From Sandarakinorhabdus glacialis (GTDB lineage: Bacteria; Pseudomonadota; Alphaproteobacteria; Sphingomonadales; Sphingomonadaceae), in assembly GCF_014643455.1 (NCBI RefSeq), contig NZ_BMJM01000016.1, forward strand, positions 1 through 42,081: a DNA stretch of 42,081 nt, given 5' to 3'. Of the stretch, positions 31,811-41,959 are shown one piece after another. The notes beneath the pieces were generated by a model, which saw only the letters and a list, made by a program, of their open reading frames with translations, was not told the origin of the DNA and did no database searches. The position numbers and the translations under genes are program-made. The stretch's first letter is position 1. The number at the start of each line of letters is the position of its first letter.

Positions 31811-34800
31811 TCAGCCCAGCACCGCCCGCGCCTGGCTGGCAAGGTGGGCCAGCATTGCCGTCGTCACCACGCCGCCTGCACGCGCCCGCGCGACCGCGCC
31901 AGCGATGCGCGCCACGCGGTCGCTGTTGGCCTCGAGCCAGGCGTTGACGGCGGTTTCGGGGTCGCTGCCTTCGGGGATGATCCGCCGCAGCAGGTCGAGG
32001 CGGAGGTGGTCGAAATCGCGGACCAGCCCGGCACGGAGCAGGCGTTCCCATGGGTCGGCGGGGTCAAGGCCCGCAGCCGCGCCCTTGGCCCAGTCGAGTC
32101 CGGTGGCTTCGCCAAGCGCGGTATAGGCCGATGCGACGGCGGCTTCGGCAGCGCCGAGGTCGCGCGCCAACAGGCCAACGCCGACAGCACCGCCGAGCAC
32201 TTCGATCCGCACCAGCATGGCAATGATCGCTTCGGGCGCGCCCTGCGCCGCCAGCCGCGCCGCGAACCGGTCGACCTGGGCGCGAGGCTCGGGGCGCAGG
32301 ACCGCATCGATGCTGTCCGCCAGCCGGTCGATGCCGGCGCGCAGGCGTTCGACCAGCACCGAAGGCGCGACACCGCGGCCGTGGACGATGATGTCGGCCA
32401 TCTGCGTCCGCAACGCCGCAACAGCCGCGACGTGGAGGTCGATCTGAACCGGGCCGGGCACCGCGGCAGTGTCGATCGCCGCCCATAACCCCTTGAGGTC
32501 GAACAACGCCCGCGCCGCGACGAACGCCGAGGCGACGTCCGACAGGCCGACGCCGAGTTCCTCGGCCAGTTCAAACGCCAGCCCGAGCCCGCCGCGATTG
32601 ACGAGGCGATTGCTCAGCCGTGTCGCGATCAGTTCGCGCCGCAGCCGGTGGCCGTCGATGGCGGGGGCGAAACGCTCGCGCATCGCGGTCGGGAAACCGC
32701 CGTGGAGATCGGGCACCAGCAAGGCATCGTCGACAAGTGCCGGGCCGCTGCCGCCTGTCCCGGTCGGGACCAGCGCGTCATAGATCGCCATCTTGGCATA
32801 GGCCATGACGACCGCGAGTTCGGGGCGTTCGAGCGCGCCGCCACTACGTCCGCGCTGGAGCAGCACATCGTCGCTGGCGAGGCCTTCGACCTGGCGGTCG
32901 AGCTCGGCGGCGCTGGCTTCCAAAGCCTGGATGAGGCGGACATGGCCTGGCAGGGCGGCGCTCCCGCCGCGTTCTGCGATGCTGAGCGCCTGGGTCTGCA
33001 TGACGTTGTCGTTGAGCACGAGGGCGGCAACGTCATCGGTCATTTCAACGAGCAGCGCATTGCGATCGAGCTCGGTCAACCGCCCGGCGGTGACTTCGGC
33101 GTTGAGCGCGATCTTGATGTTGACCTCGTTGTCCGAGCAATCGACGCCGGCGCTGTTGTCGATGAAATCGGTGTTAATGCGGCCGCCCTTCATGGCGAAT
33201 TCGATGCGACCGGCTTGCGTGACGCCGAGGTTGGCACCCTCGCCGACGACCTTGGCGCCGATCTCGGAACCGCTGATGCGGTGGGCGTCGTTGGCGCGGT
33301 CGCCGGCATCGGCCTGGCTCTCGGTCGTGGCCTTCACATAGGTGCCGATGCCGCCGAACCACAGCAGGTCGGACGGCATTTTCAGGATCGCGGTGATTAG
33401 TTCGGACGGCGACAGGCTGGCAGCGGTCACCCCGAGCATCGCCTGGACCTCGGGGGTCAGCGGCACCGACTTGAGGCTGCGCGCGAAGACCCCGCCGCCG
33501 GCCGATATGCGCGTCCGGTCATAGTCGTCCCAGCTCGAGCGCGGCAGCGCGAAGATGCGCTGGCGTTCGGTCAGGCTGAGGGCGGCATCGGGAGCGGGAT
33601 CGAAGAAGAAGTGGCGATGGTCGAACGCCGCGACGAGCAGGATCGACGGGCTGAGCAGCATGCCGTTGCCGAAGACATCGCCCGACATGTCGCCGACGCC
33701 GGCGACGCGGACGGGCTCGGTCTGGACGTCGACGCCCATCTCGCGGAAGTGGCGCTGGACCGAGATCCAGGCGCCGCGCGCGGTTATCGCCATGGCCTTG
33801 TGGTCATAGCCATGGCCGCCGCCGCTGGCGAAGGCGTCGCCGAGCCAGAAGCCGTGCTGCTGGGCAATGGCGTTGGCGGTGTCGGAGAAGGTCGCGGTGC
33901 CCTTGTCGGCGGCGACGACGAGGTACGGGTCGGGGGCGTCGAGGCAGACGACATTTTCGGGCGGGATGTTGGCGCCATCGGGGGCGAGGTTGTCGGTGAG
34001 CGACAGCAATGCGCGGATGAAGATACTGTACGATTCCGTACCTTCGGCGAGCCAGGCGTCGCGGTTGGTCGGGGGGGGCAACTGCTTGGGATAGAAGCCG
34101 CCCTTGGCGCCGGTCGGCACGATGACGGTGTTCTTGACCTTTTGCGCCTTCACCAGCCCGAGCACCTCGGTGCGGAAATCGTCACGGCGATCGGACCAGC
34201 GCAGCCCGCCGCGCGCGATCGGGCCGCCGCGCAGGTGGATGCCCTCGATGCGCGGGGAATAGACCCAGATTTCGCGGTACGGCACCGGGCGCGGCAAATT
34301 GGGGACGAGGGCGCTGTCGAGCTTGAAGGCCAGGGCCTCGGGGCGGCCGGGGACAAAGGCGTTGGTGCGCAGGGTGGCGAGCATCATCGAACGGTAGAGG
34401 CGCAGGATGCGGTCGTCGTCGATCGACGCGACGGCCTGCAGGCCGGTGTCGACGGCGGCGAGGGCGGTTTCGCTGGCGGCGTCGCGGTCGGTGACGGCAA
34501 GGCCGAAGCGGGTTTCGAACAGGCGGACGAGGTCGCGGGTAACCTCCGGATAGCGGCGCAGCGCGTCGACGGCGGTCATCAGGCCATAGGTGACGCCGGT
34601 CTGGCGCATGTAGCGGAAATAGGCGCGCAGCCAGCCGGCGGCCTGTTTGCCGAGGCCGGTTTCGACGGTGAGGGCGTTGAAGCCGTCGTTTTCGTCGGCG
34701 CCGAGGAGCACGCTGGTCAGCGCGGGTTCGACGCGGGCGCGCAGGGCGTCCCAATCGGCGAGCACCGAGGGGTCGCTGACTTCGAGGAGGAAATCATGGA

Positions 34801-36637
34801 TCCAGCCGAGGCGGCCTTCGGCGAGATCGAAGGGGAATTCCTCGATGACGCGGAGCCCGAAGTTTTCGAGGACGGGGACGGCTTCCGACAGGGGAATGAT
34901 CTTGCCGAGGCGATACACCTTGAGGCGAAGTTGCTTGGGGTCGTCGGGGGCGCCGGGGAGGAGGCGGACGGCGCGGCCGTTGTCGTCGTGGAGGGCCGTC
35001 AGCGCGATGATGTCGGCGGCGGCGGCGTCGGCGCTGTGCTGGGCACGGTAGCTCGGCGAAAAGGCGCGGCCGTGGCTGATGACCAGGCGCGCGGCGCGGG
35101 TCGGGCCGACGAGCGCGAGAAGCGCGGTCTCGAGGCCTTCCTCCCAGCCGCGGACGATCTGGCGCAGGCGGCGATCGAGGTCGGCTTCCTCGGCGGCGCC
35201 GAAACTTTCGGCGACGGCCGGAGATATCGCGATGACGTAGTGGACGCGGGCAAGACCCTCGGACCGCAGTTCGACCTCGAAACGGCCGAGGCTGCCGCCG
35301 GTGGTCTCGGTCAACATGCGACCGATGCTTTCGCGGACGCCGCTGGTGTAGCTGTCGCGCGGCACATAGACGATGATCGACAGGAAGCGCGCGAACGGAT
35401 CGACGCGGGCGAACAGCTTGGGGCGCGGGCGATCGAGCAGCGACAGGAGGCCGAGCGCCATGTCGCGCAGGCGGGCGGTCGAGGCTTCGAACAATTCCTC
35501 GCGCGGGAACGTTTCGAGGACATGGACCAGCGCCTTGCCGGTGTGGCCATCCGCGGCAAATCCGAGCTCGTCGACGACTTCGGCGACCTTGCGGCGGAGC
35601 AGGGGGACCTGGCGCGGCGAGACGGCGAGCGCGGCGGACGTATACAGGCCGAGGAAGCGGGTTTCGGCGATGACACGGCCCTGCCGATCGAAGCTTTTGA
35701 CCGACACGAGGTCGCCGTTGACGCGGCGATGGACCGAGACGACAGCGCCTGACTTGGTGATCAGCAGCGGCTCGGGGGTGGCGAGCAAGGCCTTGAGCGC
35801 GCCGGGCGTATCCGTATTCCCCGCGTGTCCGGTCCAGATCGGGAAGTCGGGGTCGCGGAGCAGGCCGAGGCCAGACGCCGAGACGGGCTGCATCGCCGGG
35901 TCGTCGAGATCGCCGGCGAGTTCGTAGCGGCGTACACCGAGCAAGGTGAAATTGTCGTCGGCAAGCCAATCGAGAAAGGCCGTTGCCTCGGCGGCGCGGT
36001 GGGGGGCGACCGGCGGCGGGTTGGCGGACAGGTCGCGGGTGACCTGTTCGAGCGTCTTGAGCATTGCCGGCCAATCGGTCACGGCGGCCTCGACGTCTTC
36101 GAGGACCTTGTGGAGCGTCGCGATCAGGGCGGTGCGGGCGCGGGCACCGGCACGCTCGATCTCGAAATAGATCAGCGATTCGCGGGCAACGCCCGGAGCG
36201 GGGGTGCCGGCGGCCAGGCCGATGATTTCAATGAGGGTGCCGTCCGCATCGCGGCGGACGTCGACGACGGGATGAAGCAGGCGATCGATCTCGAGGCCGG
36301 CGGCGGTGATCGCGGCGGAAGTCGAATCGACGAGGAACGGGCGGTCCTCGCCGATGATCGCCAAAGCCATGCGGCGGCGGCGGACACCGTCCTCGCCATC
36401 GGCGTTTTCAGCCGGATCGAGCTGGACGACGGGGGCATCGGGGGCGCGCTGTTGCAAGGCGCTGGCCATGAAGGCGGCGATGGCGTCGCGGCCGGCGTTA
36501 TCGAGATTTTCGACTTCACCGGGCAGTGCATGGTCGAACAATGCGGCCACGAGGGCCGCGTGAACCCCGGGCGGCAATGCGTCCGGCAGGGTTGCGGACT
36601 TGATGGGCTTTGGTTGCCCCTTGACGGTCAATGGCAC
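31811..36637 (-). CDS. gdh: NAD-specific glutamate dehydrogenase, large type (1608 aa)
   Basis: This is a large catabolic NAD-dependent glutamate dehydrogenase that makes 2-oxoglutarate and ammonium. The long N-terminal third contains ACT-like regulatory segments. The catalytic core has IARGGLRWSDRRDDFRTEVLGLVKAQKVKNTVIVPTGAKGGFYPKQLP, AFASGGGHGYDHKAMAITARGAW, MSGDVFGNGMLLSPSILLVAAFDHRHFFFDP and VVGEGANLGVTQAGRIEFAMKGGRINTDFIDNSAGVDCSDNEVNIKIAL, all diagnostic. The full length fits the 180-kDa family. The first codon is GTG (MPLTVKGQPK); no better upstream start is seen. It converges on the DSD1 gene and is preceded on the same strand by a small unknown gene. Long open frames on the opposite strand are GC-driven shadows. 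Confidence 0.96.
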   Translation of the reverse strand: MPLTVKGQPKPIKSATLPDALPPGVHAALVAALFDHALPGEVENLDNAGRDAIAAFMASALQQRAPDAPVVQLDPAENADGEDGVRRRRMALAIIGEDRPFLVDSTSAAITAAGLEIDRLLHPVVDVRRDADGTLIEIIGLAAGTPAPGVARESLIYFEIERAGARARTALIATLHKVLEDVEAAVTDWPAMLKTLEQVTRDLSANPPPVAPHRAAEATAFLDWLADDNFTLLGVRRYELAGDLDDPAMQPVSASGLGLLRDPDFPIWTGHAGNTDTPGALKALLATPEPLLITKSGAVVSVHRRVNGDLVSVKSFDRQGRVIAETRFLGLYTSAALAVSPRQVPLLRRKVAEVVDELGFAADGHTGKALVHVLETFPREELFEASTARLRDMALGLLSLLDRPRPKLFARVDPFARFLSIIVYVPRDSYTSGVRESIGRMLTETTGGSLGRFEVELRSEGLARVHYVIAISPAVAESFGAAEEADLDRRLRQIVRGWEEGLETALLALVGPTRAARLVISHGRAFSPSYRAQHSADAAAADIIALTALHDDNGRAVRLLPGAPDDPKQLRLKVYRLGKIIPLSEAVPVLENFGLRVIEEFPFDLAEGRLGWIHDFLLEVSDPSVLADWDALRARVEPALTSVLLGADENDGFNALTVETGLGKQAAGWLRAYFRYMRQTGVTYGLMTAVDALRRYPEVTRDLVRLFETRFGLAVTDRDAASETALAAVDTGLQAVASIDDDRILRLYRSMMLATLRTNAFVPGRPEALAFKLDSALVPNLPRPVPYREIWVYSPRIEGIHLRGGPIARGGLRWSDRRDDFRTEVLGLVKAQKVKNTVIVPTGAKGGFYPKQLPPPTNRDAWLAEGTESYSIFIRALLSLTDNLAPDGANIPPENVVCLDAPDPYLVVAADKGTATFSDTANAIAQQHGFWLGDAFASGGGHGYDHKAMAITARGAWISVQRHFREMGVDVQTEPVRVAGVGDMSGDVFGNGMLLSPSILLVAAFDHRHFFFDPAPDAALSLTERQRIFALPRSSWDDYDRTRISAGGGVFARSLKSVPLTPEVQAMLGVTAASLSPSELITAILKMPSDLLWFGGIGTYVKATTESQADAGDRANDAHRISGSEIGAKVVGEGANLGVTQAGRIEFAMKGGRINTDFIDNSAGVDCSDNEVNIKIALNAEVTAGRLTELDRNALLVEMTDDVAALVLNDNVMQTQALSIAERGGSAALPGHVRLIQALEASAAELDRQVEGLASDDVLLQRGRSGGALERPELAVVMAYAKMAIYDALVPTGTGGSGPALVDDALLVPDLHGGFPTAMRERFAPAIDGHRLRRELIATRLSNRLVNRGGLGLAFELAEELGVGLSDVASAFVAARALFDLKGLWAAIDTAAVPGPVQIDLHVAAVAALRTQMADIIVHGRGVAPSVLVERLRAGIDRLADSIDAVLRPEPRAQVDRFAARLAAQGAPEAIIAMLVRIEVLGGAVGVGLLARDLGAAEAAVASAYTALGEATGLDWAKGAAAGLDPADPWERLLRAGLVRDFDHLRLDLLRRIIPEGSDPETAVNAWLEANSDRVARIAGAVARARAGGVVTTAMLAHLASQARAVLG

Positions 36638-36718
36638 GACTGGCTCCGCGTTTCGCAGGCCGGGCTTATGCTCTCCCGCCGGGCAAAGTCCAAGGCCGCG
36701 CGGATCACGGCGGGGCGG

Positions 36719-37282
36719 TTATTCGCGCGGATCGGGCGCAAATGGGTCGATTTTGGGCGAAACCGCCCGCACAATCCGCAGTGCCGTGACAAGTTCGCGC
36801 CGCAAACGCGCCGATGCCGACCGATTCAGCACTTCACGCCAGTTGACGACGAACTGGACGAAATCGGGGATGTTGTCGCCGATTGCCCCGGCGACATGGT
36901 CGCATATCGGTAGCGCGATGCCGCGAAGCACGATGCAGCCGTCGGGATCGATTTCGAGCGTGGCTTCGAAAGGCTGCGGCGCGATGTCGATCGCCATCAG
37001 TCCGCAGGCGGCGCGGAGCTCGGCGGCAAGGCCGGTAGTGCCGAGCGCTAGGCCGGCAGCGAGTCCGAATGTCCCCGCAATGGCGTCACCGACGCTGTCG
37101 ATGGTCGCGGCGCCGAACGGGTCGGCGATGACCAGGCTGTTGGCCTCGAAGCCGGTAATGAGCCCACGGCCGCGTGCCTGCCAGCGATCGAGCGCCTGGC
37201 CCGCCATCCGCCGCTCGACGACGGCAAAGTGCGGTGGCAGGTCGAATGCCGGATCGGCCACCATTGCCATCGCGCCGCGCAT
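36719..37282 (-). CDS. Conserved hypothetical protein (about 187 aa)
   Basis: I do not recognise the family with certainty. The sequence MRGAMAMVADPAFDLPPHFAVVERRMAGQALDRWQARG is followed by a domain of alternating hydrophobic strands (GLITGFEANSLVIADPFG, CIVLRGIALPICDHVAGAIG, IPDFVQFVVNWREVL) and an Arg-rich C-terminal helix. It resembles small PAS-like regulatory proteins of this order, but that is only an impression. I favour ATG 37282, which has AAAGG with a seven-base spacer; ATG 37312 and an open frame to 37339 are alternatives. It ends 81 bases before the NAD-GDH start on the same strand, so it may be co-transcribed with it. Confidence 0.6.
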   Translation of the reverse strand: MRGAMAMVADPAFDLPPHFAVVERRMAGQALDRWQARGRGLITGFEANSLVIADPFGAATIDSVGDAIAGTFGLAAGLALGTTGLAAELRAACGLMAIDIAPQPFEATLEIDPDGCIVLRGIALPICDHVAGAIGDNIPDFVQFVVNWREVLNRSASARLRRELVTALRIVRAVSPKIDPFAPDPRE

Positions 37283-37401
37283 TGCCTCGCCTTTCCCTGA
37301 TGTGCTGCCCATGAGGTTACGGCAGCGCCGGCAAAACATTCACCCGGGCGGCTTGCGACAAGCGCGCGTGCCTGTTAGAGGCCGCTCCCTACCGTTCCAA
37401 T

Positions 37402-37477
37402 GCCGCTTTAGCTCAGCCGGTAGAGCACATCATTCGTAATGATGGGGTCAGGTGTTCGAGTCACCTAAGCGGCACCA
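37402..37477 (+). tRNA. tRNA-Thr (anticodon CGT)
   Basis: The acceptor stem GCCGCTT pairs with AAGCGGC, then A and CCA are encoded. The anticodon arm is CATCA-TTCGTAA-TGATG with anticodon CGT (reads ACG). The T arm AGGTG-TTCGAGT-CACCT and the D arm GCTCAGCCGGTAGAGC are complete. Accessory DNA begins on its 3' side. Confidence 0.97.
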
Positions 37478-37515
37478 CTACTAAAATCATGATTTTATAT
37501 CAGAGACTTAAGATG

Positions 37516-37542
37516 GGGCCGGCGAAAGCCGGCTTCTTTTTT
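37516..37542 (+). terminator. Rho-independent terminator after tRNA-Thr
   Basis: GCCGGC-GAAA-GCCGGC (37518-37533) forms a perfect 6-bp GC stem with a GAAA tetraloop, followed by TTCTTTTTT. It lies 40 bases downstream of the tRNA. Confidence 0.9.
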
Positions 37543-38018
37543 CGTTCACTTGACCACGCATTTTGGCACTCTGGCTGTCGACCATTTTTGCAATGGTTTG
37601 GGGCCTGAAGATGGGACCCGGGATGGTGGCTTTGTTTAACTCACTGGAGTGTTTAGATAGTTTCGCTGGGTTTGATGGGTTTGCTCATTCGAGTCAGATG
37701 CGTGGCACCACCCATTCCAAGCAGCCCTAAATTTGGGCTTCGCGTGGCATTCGGCGCGAACGGGGGCCCATTCTCCGGGCGATTGCGGTTAGTCGCGGGA
37801 GTGTCGGCGATGTACCAGGCGGTCTCTGACCGGTGATCAAGGGGTTGACGGGCCGCCGATCTCGGATGACGAGGTTTTTGACCCCAATGCTGATGCAGAT
37901 TTCAGGCGAATGCCGCCTATCGGTTCGATCGACCCATAAGTCGCCATTCGATGACCTCGGCACGAACCTCAAAAGCAGCCACTTGTTCATGTAGGTGGAT
38001 TGAGCTGCTGCCGGTTTG
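37543..38018. other. Stretch without a supportable gene (island junction region)
   Basis: No convincing gene is visible on either strand. The longest minus-strand frame (37727-38113) runs antisense to the small gene at 38019 and has unnatural composition. A plus-strand reading SDDEVFDPNADADFRRMPPI ending at about 37940 looks like a degraded coding remnant without a start. A partial copy of the tRNA-Thr 3' end lies at 37688-37711. Confidence 0.4.
37688..37711. repeat. Degenerate copy of the tRNA-Thr 3' end (possible old att site)
   Basis: TTCGAGTCA, seven bases, then GGCACCAC: the same two blocks at the same spacing occur in tRNA-Thr at 37455-37478 (19 of 24 positions agree). It may be the scar of an island once integrated in this tRNA. 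The seven central bases differ, so it is not a functional tRNA end. Confidence 0.4.
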
Positions 38019-38195
38019 ATGGACCCGCCGGAAGGCTGGAAGTATGGCTTCCCCAAGCCTGCCCCAGAGGGCGTCGACCCGGCGGAATTCGGAAAGAACG
38101 AGAACATGGACAAATGGCTCGCTGAGAATGGTTACCCGCAGGCGCTAATCGACCTGTACCGCGGCAGGGTCCGCTGCCGCGTCGGCGAATATTGA
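38019..38195 (+). CDS. Small protein with GWKYGFPKP motif (58 aa)
   Basis: The product begins MDPPEGWKYGFPKPAPEG and ends MDKWLAENGYPQALIDLY, then RGRVRCRVGEY. This layout (a 'GWkYGFPKP' start, an acidic linker, then 'WL.e.GYP..lID') is one I associate with small proteins of phages and islands, function unknown. Composition is clearly coding. No strong ribosome-binding site precedes the ATG; the gene may depend on a lost upstream partner. It lies in accessory DNA between tRNA-Thr and the nuclease/NTPase pseudogene. Confidence 0.55.
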   Translation: MDPPEGWKYGFPKPAPEGVDPAEFGKNENMDKWLAENGYPQALIDLYRGRVRCRVGEY

Positions 38196-38378
38196 GACGC
38201 CTCGGACTGAACGGGCCCAGACACCGCTTACGAAGAAACTGCTAGCCGAACTGTATCCGATGAGGCGCGAGATGCGGAATGCGAAACGGGGCGGTTGCGC
38301 CCGGAAACAGGCGGCCTGACGCCCCGCCAACGATCCAGTTCGCCTTGCGGGCACCCGCCTTGCCACTAGAAGGGGGAG

Positions 38379-41300
38379 ATGGCGCGCAAGACAACCACGA
38401 CCACATCCCCGACACCCCCGGCGACCGCACGCGAAGCCCTGCACGACATCCTGCGCACGTGGGATCCGGCGGCCGGCGCGACCGGCTTCGAGGGGCTGGT
38501 CGCAGACGCGCTCGCCGGCTTCACGGGCTACACCTTCAGGCTCGCTAAGTCGGGTTCGCAGTTCGGGCGCGATGCGGCGACGACCGCGGGGCGGTTCGCC
38601 ATCGCGATGGAGGCGAAGCGCTACACCGCCTCGGTACCGCTACAGGAACTCGTCGGCAAGTCTACGCTTGCCGCCTTTGCGCTCACCGACGGCATCGACC
38701 TCTGGGTGCTGGCGGCGACCGTCGAGGTCGGCGAGGCGACCGAACGGCAGCTCGAGCAGATCCTTGAAAAGGGCGGCATCAGCCTGCTGACGCTCGACTG
38801 GGCGGCCGCGGGCCTGCCGCCACTCGCCGTGCTGCTGGCCGCCGTGCCCGAGCACGTGAACGAGTTCGCGAAGATCCATCTCAACCCGTCGAAGCACGCG
38901 GCGCTTGCCGCCGGCCTGGCCGACATCGCCGCCGACCCGGGGTTTGGAGCTAGCCTGGACGAGATACGCAACAAGCTATCGCCAGCACTTCTCGGCCTCG
39001 ACGCTTTCCGGCACCGCAACGCGGACTGGGCGGAGGCCACGCTCGGGAGCAGGCGGCTCGCCCAGCGCCAGTTCTCCCAGTTCCTCGTGCCGCTCGAGGA
39101 CAGCTCCCTCACCGCCAACCGGCCCGAGCTGCGGTGCGCGATCGGCGAGGCGGTCAATCGTGCGCGTGCCGACGCGGAGGGCGACACGCTCGTACTGGTC
39201 GCTGGCGGCGAGGGCTCGGGGAAGACCTGGGCGGTCACGAACTGGTGGCTGTCGGCCGACCCGCGCCCGATCCTGCTACTATCTATCGGCGGATCGCGGA
39301 ACAGCTCTCGCCGGTCATCGAACCGGTTGAGATGCTCGCACGCCTCGCCGCGCACCAGTCCTGACCGCGCGACGCCAACGCCGTCGCGCGCTGGCGCCGG
39401 CGGATCGAGCGGTGGTCGCAGGGCGGGCGCTCGCGGGATGGCTTCGTGCTGGTGGTCGACGGCCTGAACGAAACCAGCGGTAAGGCATGGCATCGATCCT
39501 GCGCGACCTGCTGCCCGCGGTTCGCGACCTGGGCGGCGTCCTCGTCGCCACATGCCGCGAGCGATACTGGGTTCGCGAGGTGGGCGACCGCCTGCCGCGC
39601 TACGTCACGACCGTTCGGGTCCAGGTGAAAGATTATGACGACGCCGAATTCGCCGACGCGCTGCGGAGGAACGGGGTCGATCCAGACGAACTCAGTCCCC
39701 GCCTTAACGCCTTCATGCGGAACCCGAGGATCTGCGCGCTGGCGCTGACGATCCTGCCGCGCCTCGCCGGTGTCGGGGACCTGAGCATCGAGCGCCTACT
39801 CATGGAGTTCTGGCGCCATCGGCTCGAGGAACGCAACGACATGATCGCGCACAACGAAACCGACTTCCGCGACCTGCTCGTCCGCCACGCGCGCGAATAT
39901 CGTGAACGCCAGAGCGGAGACTTCAGCCGCGACGAATGGCGCGCCCGGTCGGGAGCCGCGACGCGGGACGACGGGCGCGACATCAGGAACGATCTCACCG
40001 AGATCGAGGAGGGGCGCTTCTTCGACGTCGCCAGCAACACCTACCGGTTCCGGCCCGAGAGCCTGCGGTTCGCGCTCGGCCTGCTGATCGCGGACGAGCT
40101 TAGGGGCCACGTCGACGCCGGAGACGACCTCGACCAGGCGCTGGCCCCGATCATCGACCCGATCCGCGGCTTCGACGCCGCCGCCGACATCCTGGCCGCG
40201 GCCATCGCGGTGAGCGTGATGGCCGCGGGCTATCCCGACGCCGTGATAGCGGCGCTCGTCTCGGTGTGGATCTCGCTGCAGAACCATGTCGAGGACGCGT
40301 TCGACGACCTCATCCCGCACATCGCCGCCCGGCCCGGCCCGTTCCTCGACGCCTACGAACTGCGCGACACTGACCGCGACGACGGGCGCTTCCTCCACTT
40401 CATCCTGGAAGCCGCAGCCGAGCGGGAGAGTGTGCGGCTCGCGCTCGACCAACGGGTCGTCCGCTGGCTCGGCAGCTGGACCCGGGCGCTGCCCGACAGC
40501 GCCGACGGCCCGGAACTCAAACGCCGCCAAGCGGAGCGCGACCACCTGATCGAAGACCGGCTCGAGTCGATGATGATCGATGAACGGGCCTGGTTCGCCG
40601 CGAACTGCCCGGAGCTCGCTAGGCCGACAGGACTCGCGACGGCCGCCACGCTGCACATGGCCGGCCGCGCGCTGACGCCGTTTGCGCCGGGCCTCGTTGC
40701 CTTCGCGTTCGCCTACAAGATGGCCGGCCCGTTCGACTCGCCCTATGACGAGCTCGCCTGGGTGCTCCGCTTGAACCGGATCGACCCGGCGGAATTCGCA
40801 GCCGCCGTCCGAGACGCCGTGGCACCCTTCTCCACAAACGGATCATCAGCCCTTGCCCGTCAGGCAGTCGCCTTCGCGCTGCGGCTGATGGGGATGGAGG
40901 AGGATGAGGACGCCGCCGAGGCCCTGCAGCCCAGGCAATCTGCGACCGCGTTCGGGGAGACAAGTCCGGACGCGCTCGATCCGGAGACCGAGCGACCTGA
41001 AGGTGTGGAGCAGGCCGCCGCGCGCACCTCGGCGATGGATCCGGCGATCATCTGGAACCACATGAGCACGACTGCCGAGGACCACGACCTCCAGCGGACG
41101 ATGGAGAACCTCGTCCGCTTCGAGTTCGACAGCCTGCGCGGATTTCTCAACCGGGTGGCCCGGACCGTCTCGACGAGGACCGGGCTCCCGCTGCGACAAC
41201 TAGGCTGGCATCTTCCATGGATCAGCCCGCTGCTCGATCCCGACACCGTCAGCGCGATCACCCAGCGGATCGACGAAGCCGCCGCGAACCCTTCGCTGGC

Positions 41301-41892
41301 GCCCTCGCAGGATGCCCACTGGATCACCGGCATGATGGTGGAGAGCGTGCTGCCGGCGCACGACGCCGCCGGCCAGCTTGACCTGCTCCAGTCACTGCCG
41401 AACGACGCACCCTACTACTTCCGCTACTCCCGCGTCGCGAAGCCGCTGACGGGCGACGAGACCGCCGACCGGTTGAACGCCGTCATCGACGGCGATTCCG
41501 AGATCCTCGAACGGACGCTTATCTTCCTCGCAGACGCGGCCACCGACGTCACACCGGCCCTGAGCAAGCTGGTGATCCGCTGCCTCGGCCGCACCGACAC
41601 CGAAGTGGTTGCCGCCGCTGCCGAGTTCGCCCGGAGGCACGACGACGCGGGCATCGACGTCGCGGTCCTGCAGCTGTCGCGACCCGACGATGCCGATCGT
41701 TCGTGGCGCGGCCGGACCATCGCCTCCGCAATCTCCACCGCCATCGCGCGGCGTGGCCGCGCCGACCTGGTGGAGGACATACCGGTCGAACACCTAGACT
41801 GGGTCGCAGCGCGCCTTCCCGCCGCGCTCGACCGGCTGGCCGTCACGCGTCTATTCAGCGTCGATCGCCAGGGCCGTGCCAATAAAGGTTAG
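38379..41892 (+). pseudogene. Frameshifted Mrr-nuclease/NACHT-like STAND NTPase (Avs-like), about 1,170 codons
   Basis: The N-terminal region carries a Mrr-like PD-(D/E)xK nuclease: FEGLVADALAGFTGYTF, Asp in QFGRDA, and Glu-Lys in AMEAKRYTA. A STAND/NACHT-like NTPase follows, with Walker A GGEGSGKTW and, in another frame, Walker B FVLVVDGLNET and sensor-like LVATCRERYW. A long helical C terminus (about 39700-41892) could be a sensor domain. The reading frame is broken: frame 0 to about 39290, frame 2 from there (containing a TGA at 39362-39364), and frame 1 from about 39487, where one G appears to be missing in AAGGCATGG-CATCG. AGGGGGAG precedes ATG 38379. Domain order matches antiphage Avs proteins. 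Sequencing error is a possible alternative to true decay. Confidence 0.8.
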
Positions 41893-41959
41893 ACTTTAGC
41901 TTTCCGACGCATCGCTGTGGATCGGCGCCTGGTTGGATTTGCCAATCTAGGGCCGAGAC

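Noticed and set aside
33611-35752. 713-codon open frame on the plus strand
   Set aside because: It is antisense to the NAD-glutamate dehydrogenase gene, whose motifs are unmistakable; its protein is a Gly/Ala/Asp/Glu/Val-rich composition artefact of high GC.
37727-38113. 128-codon minus-strand frame
   Set aside because: Antisense to the more convincing small gene at 38019 and rich in Pro, Arg and Ser without any motif.
39280-39490. Programmed frameshifting in the nuclease/NTPase gene
   Set aside because: Two shifts plus an in-frame TGA within 200 bases and no slippery heptamer or pseudoknot that I can see make mutation or sequencing error more likely.
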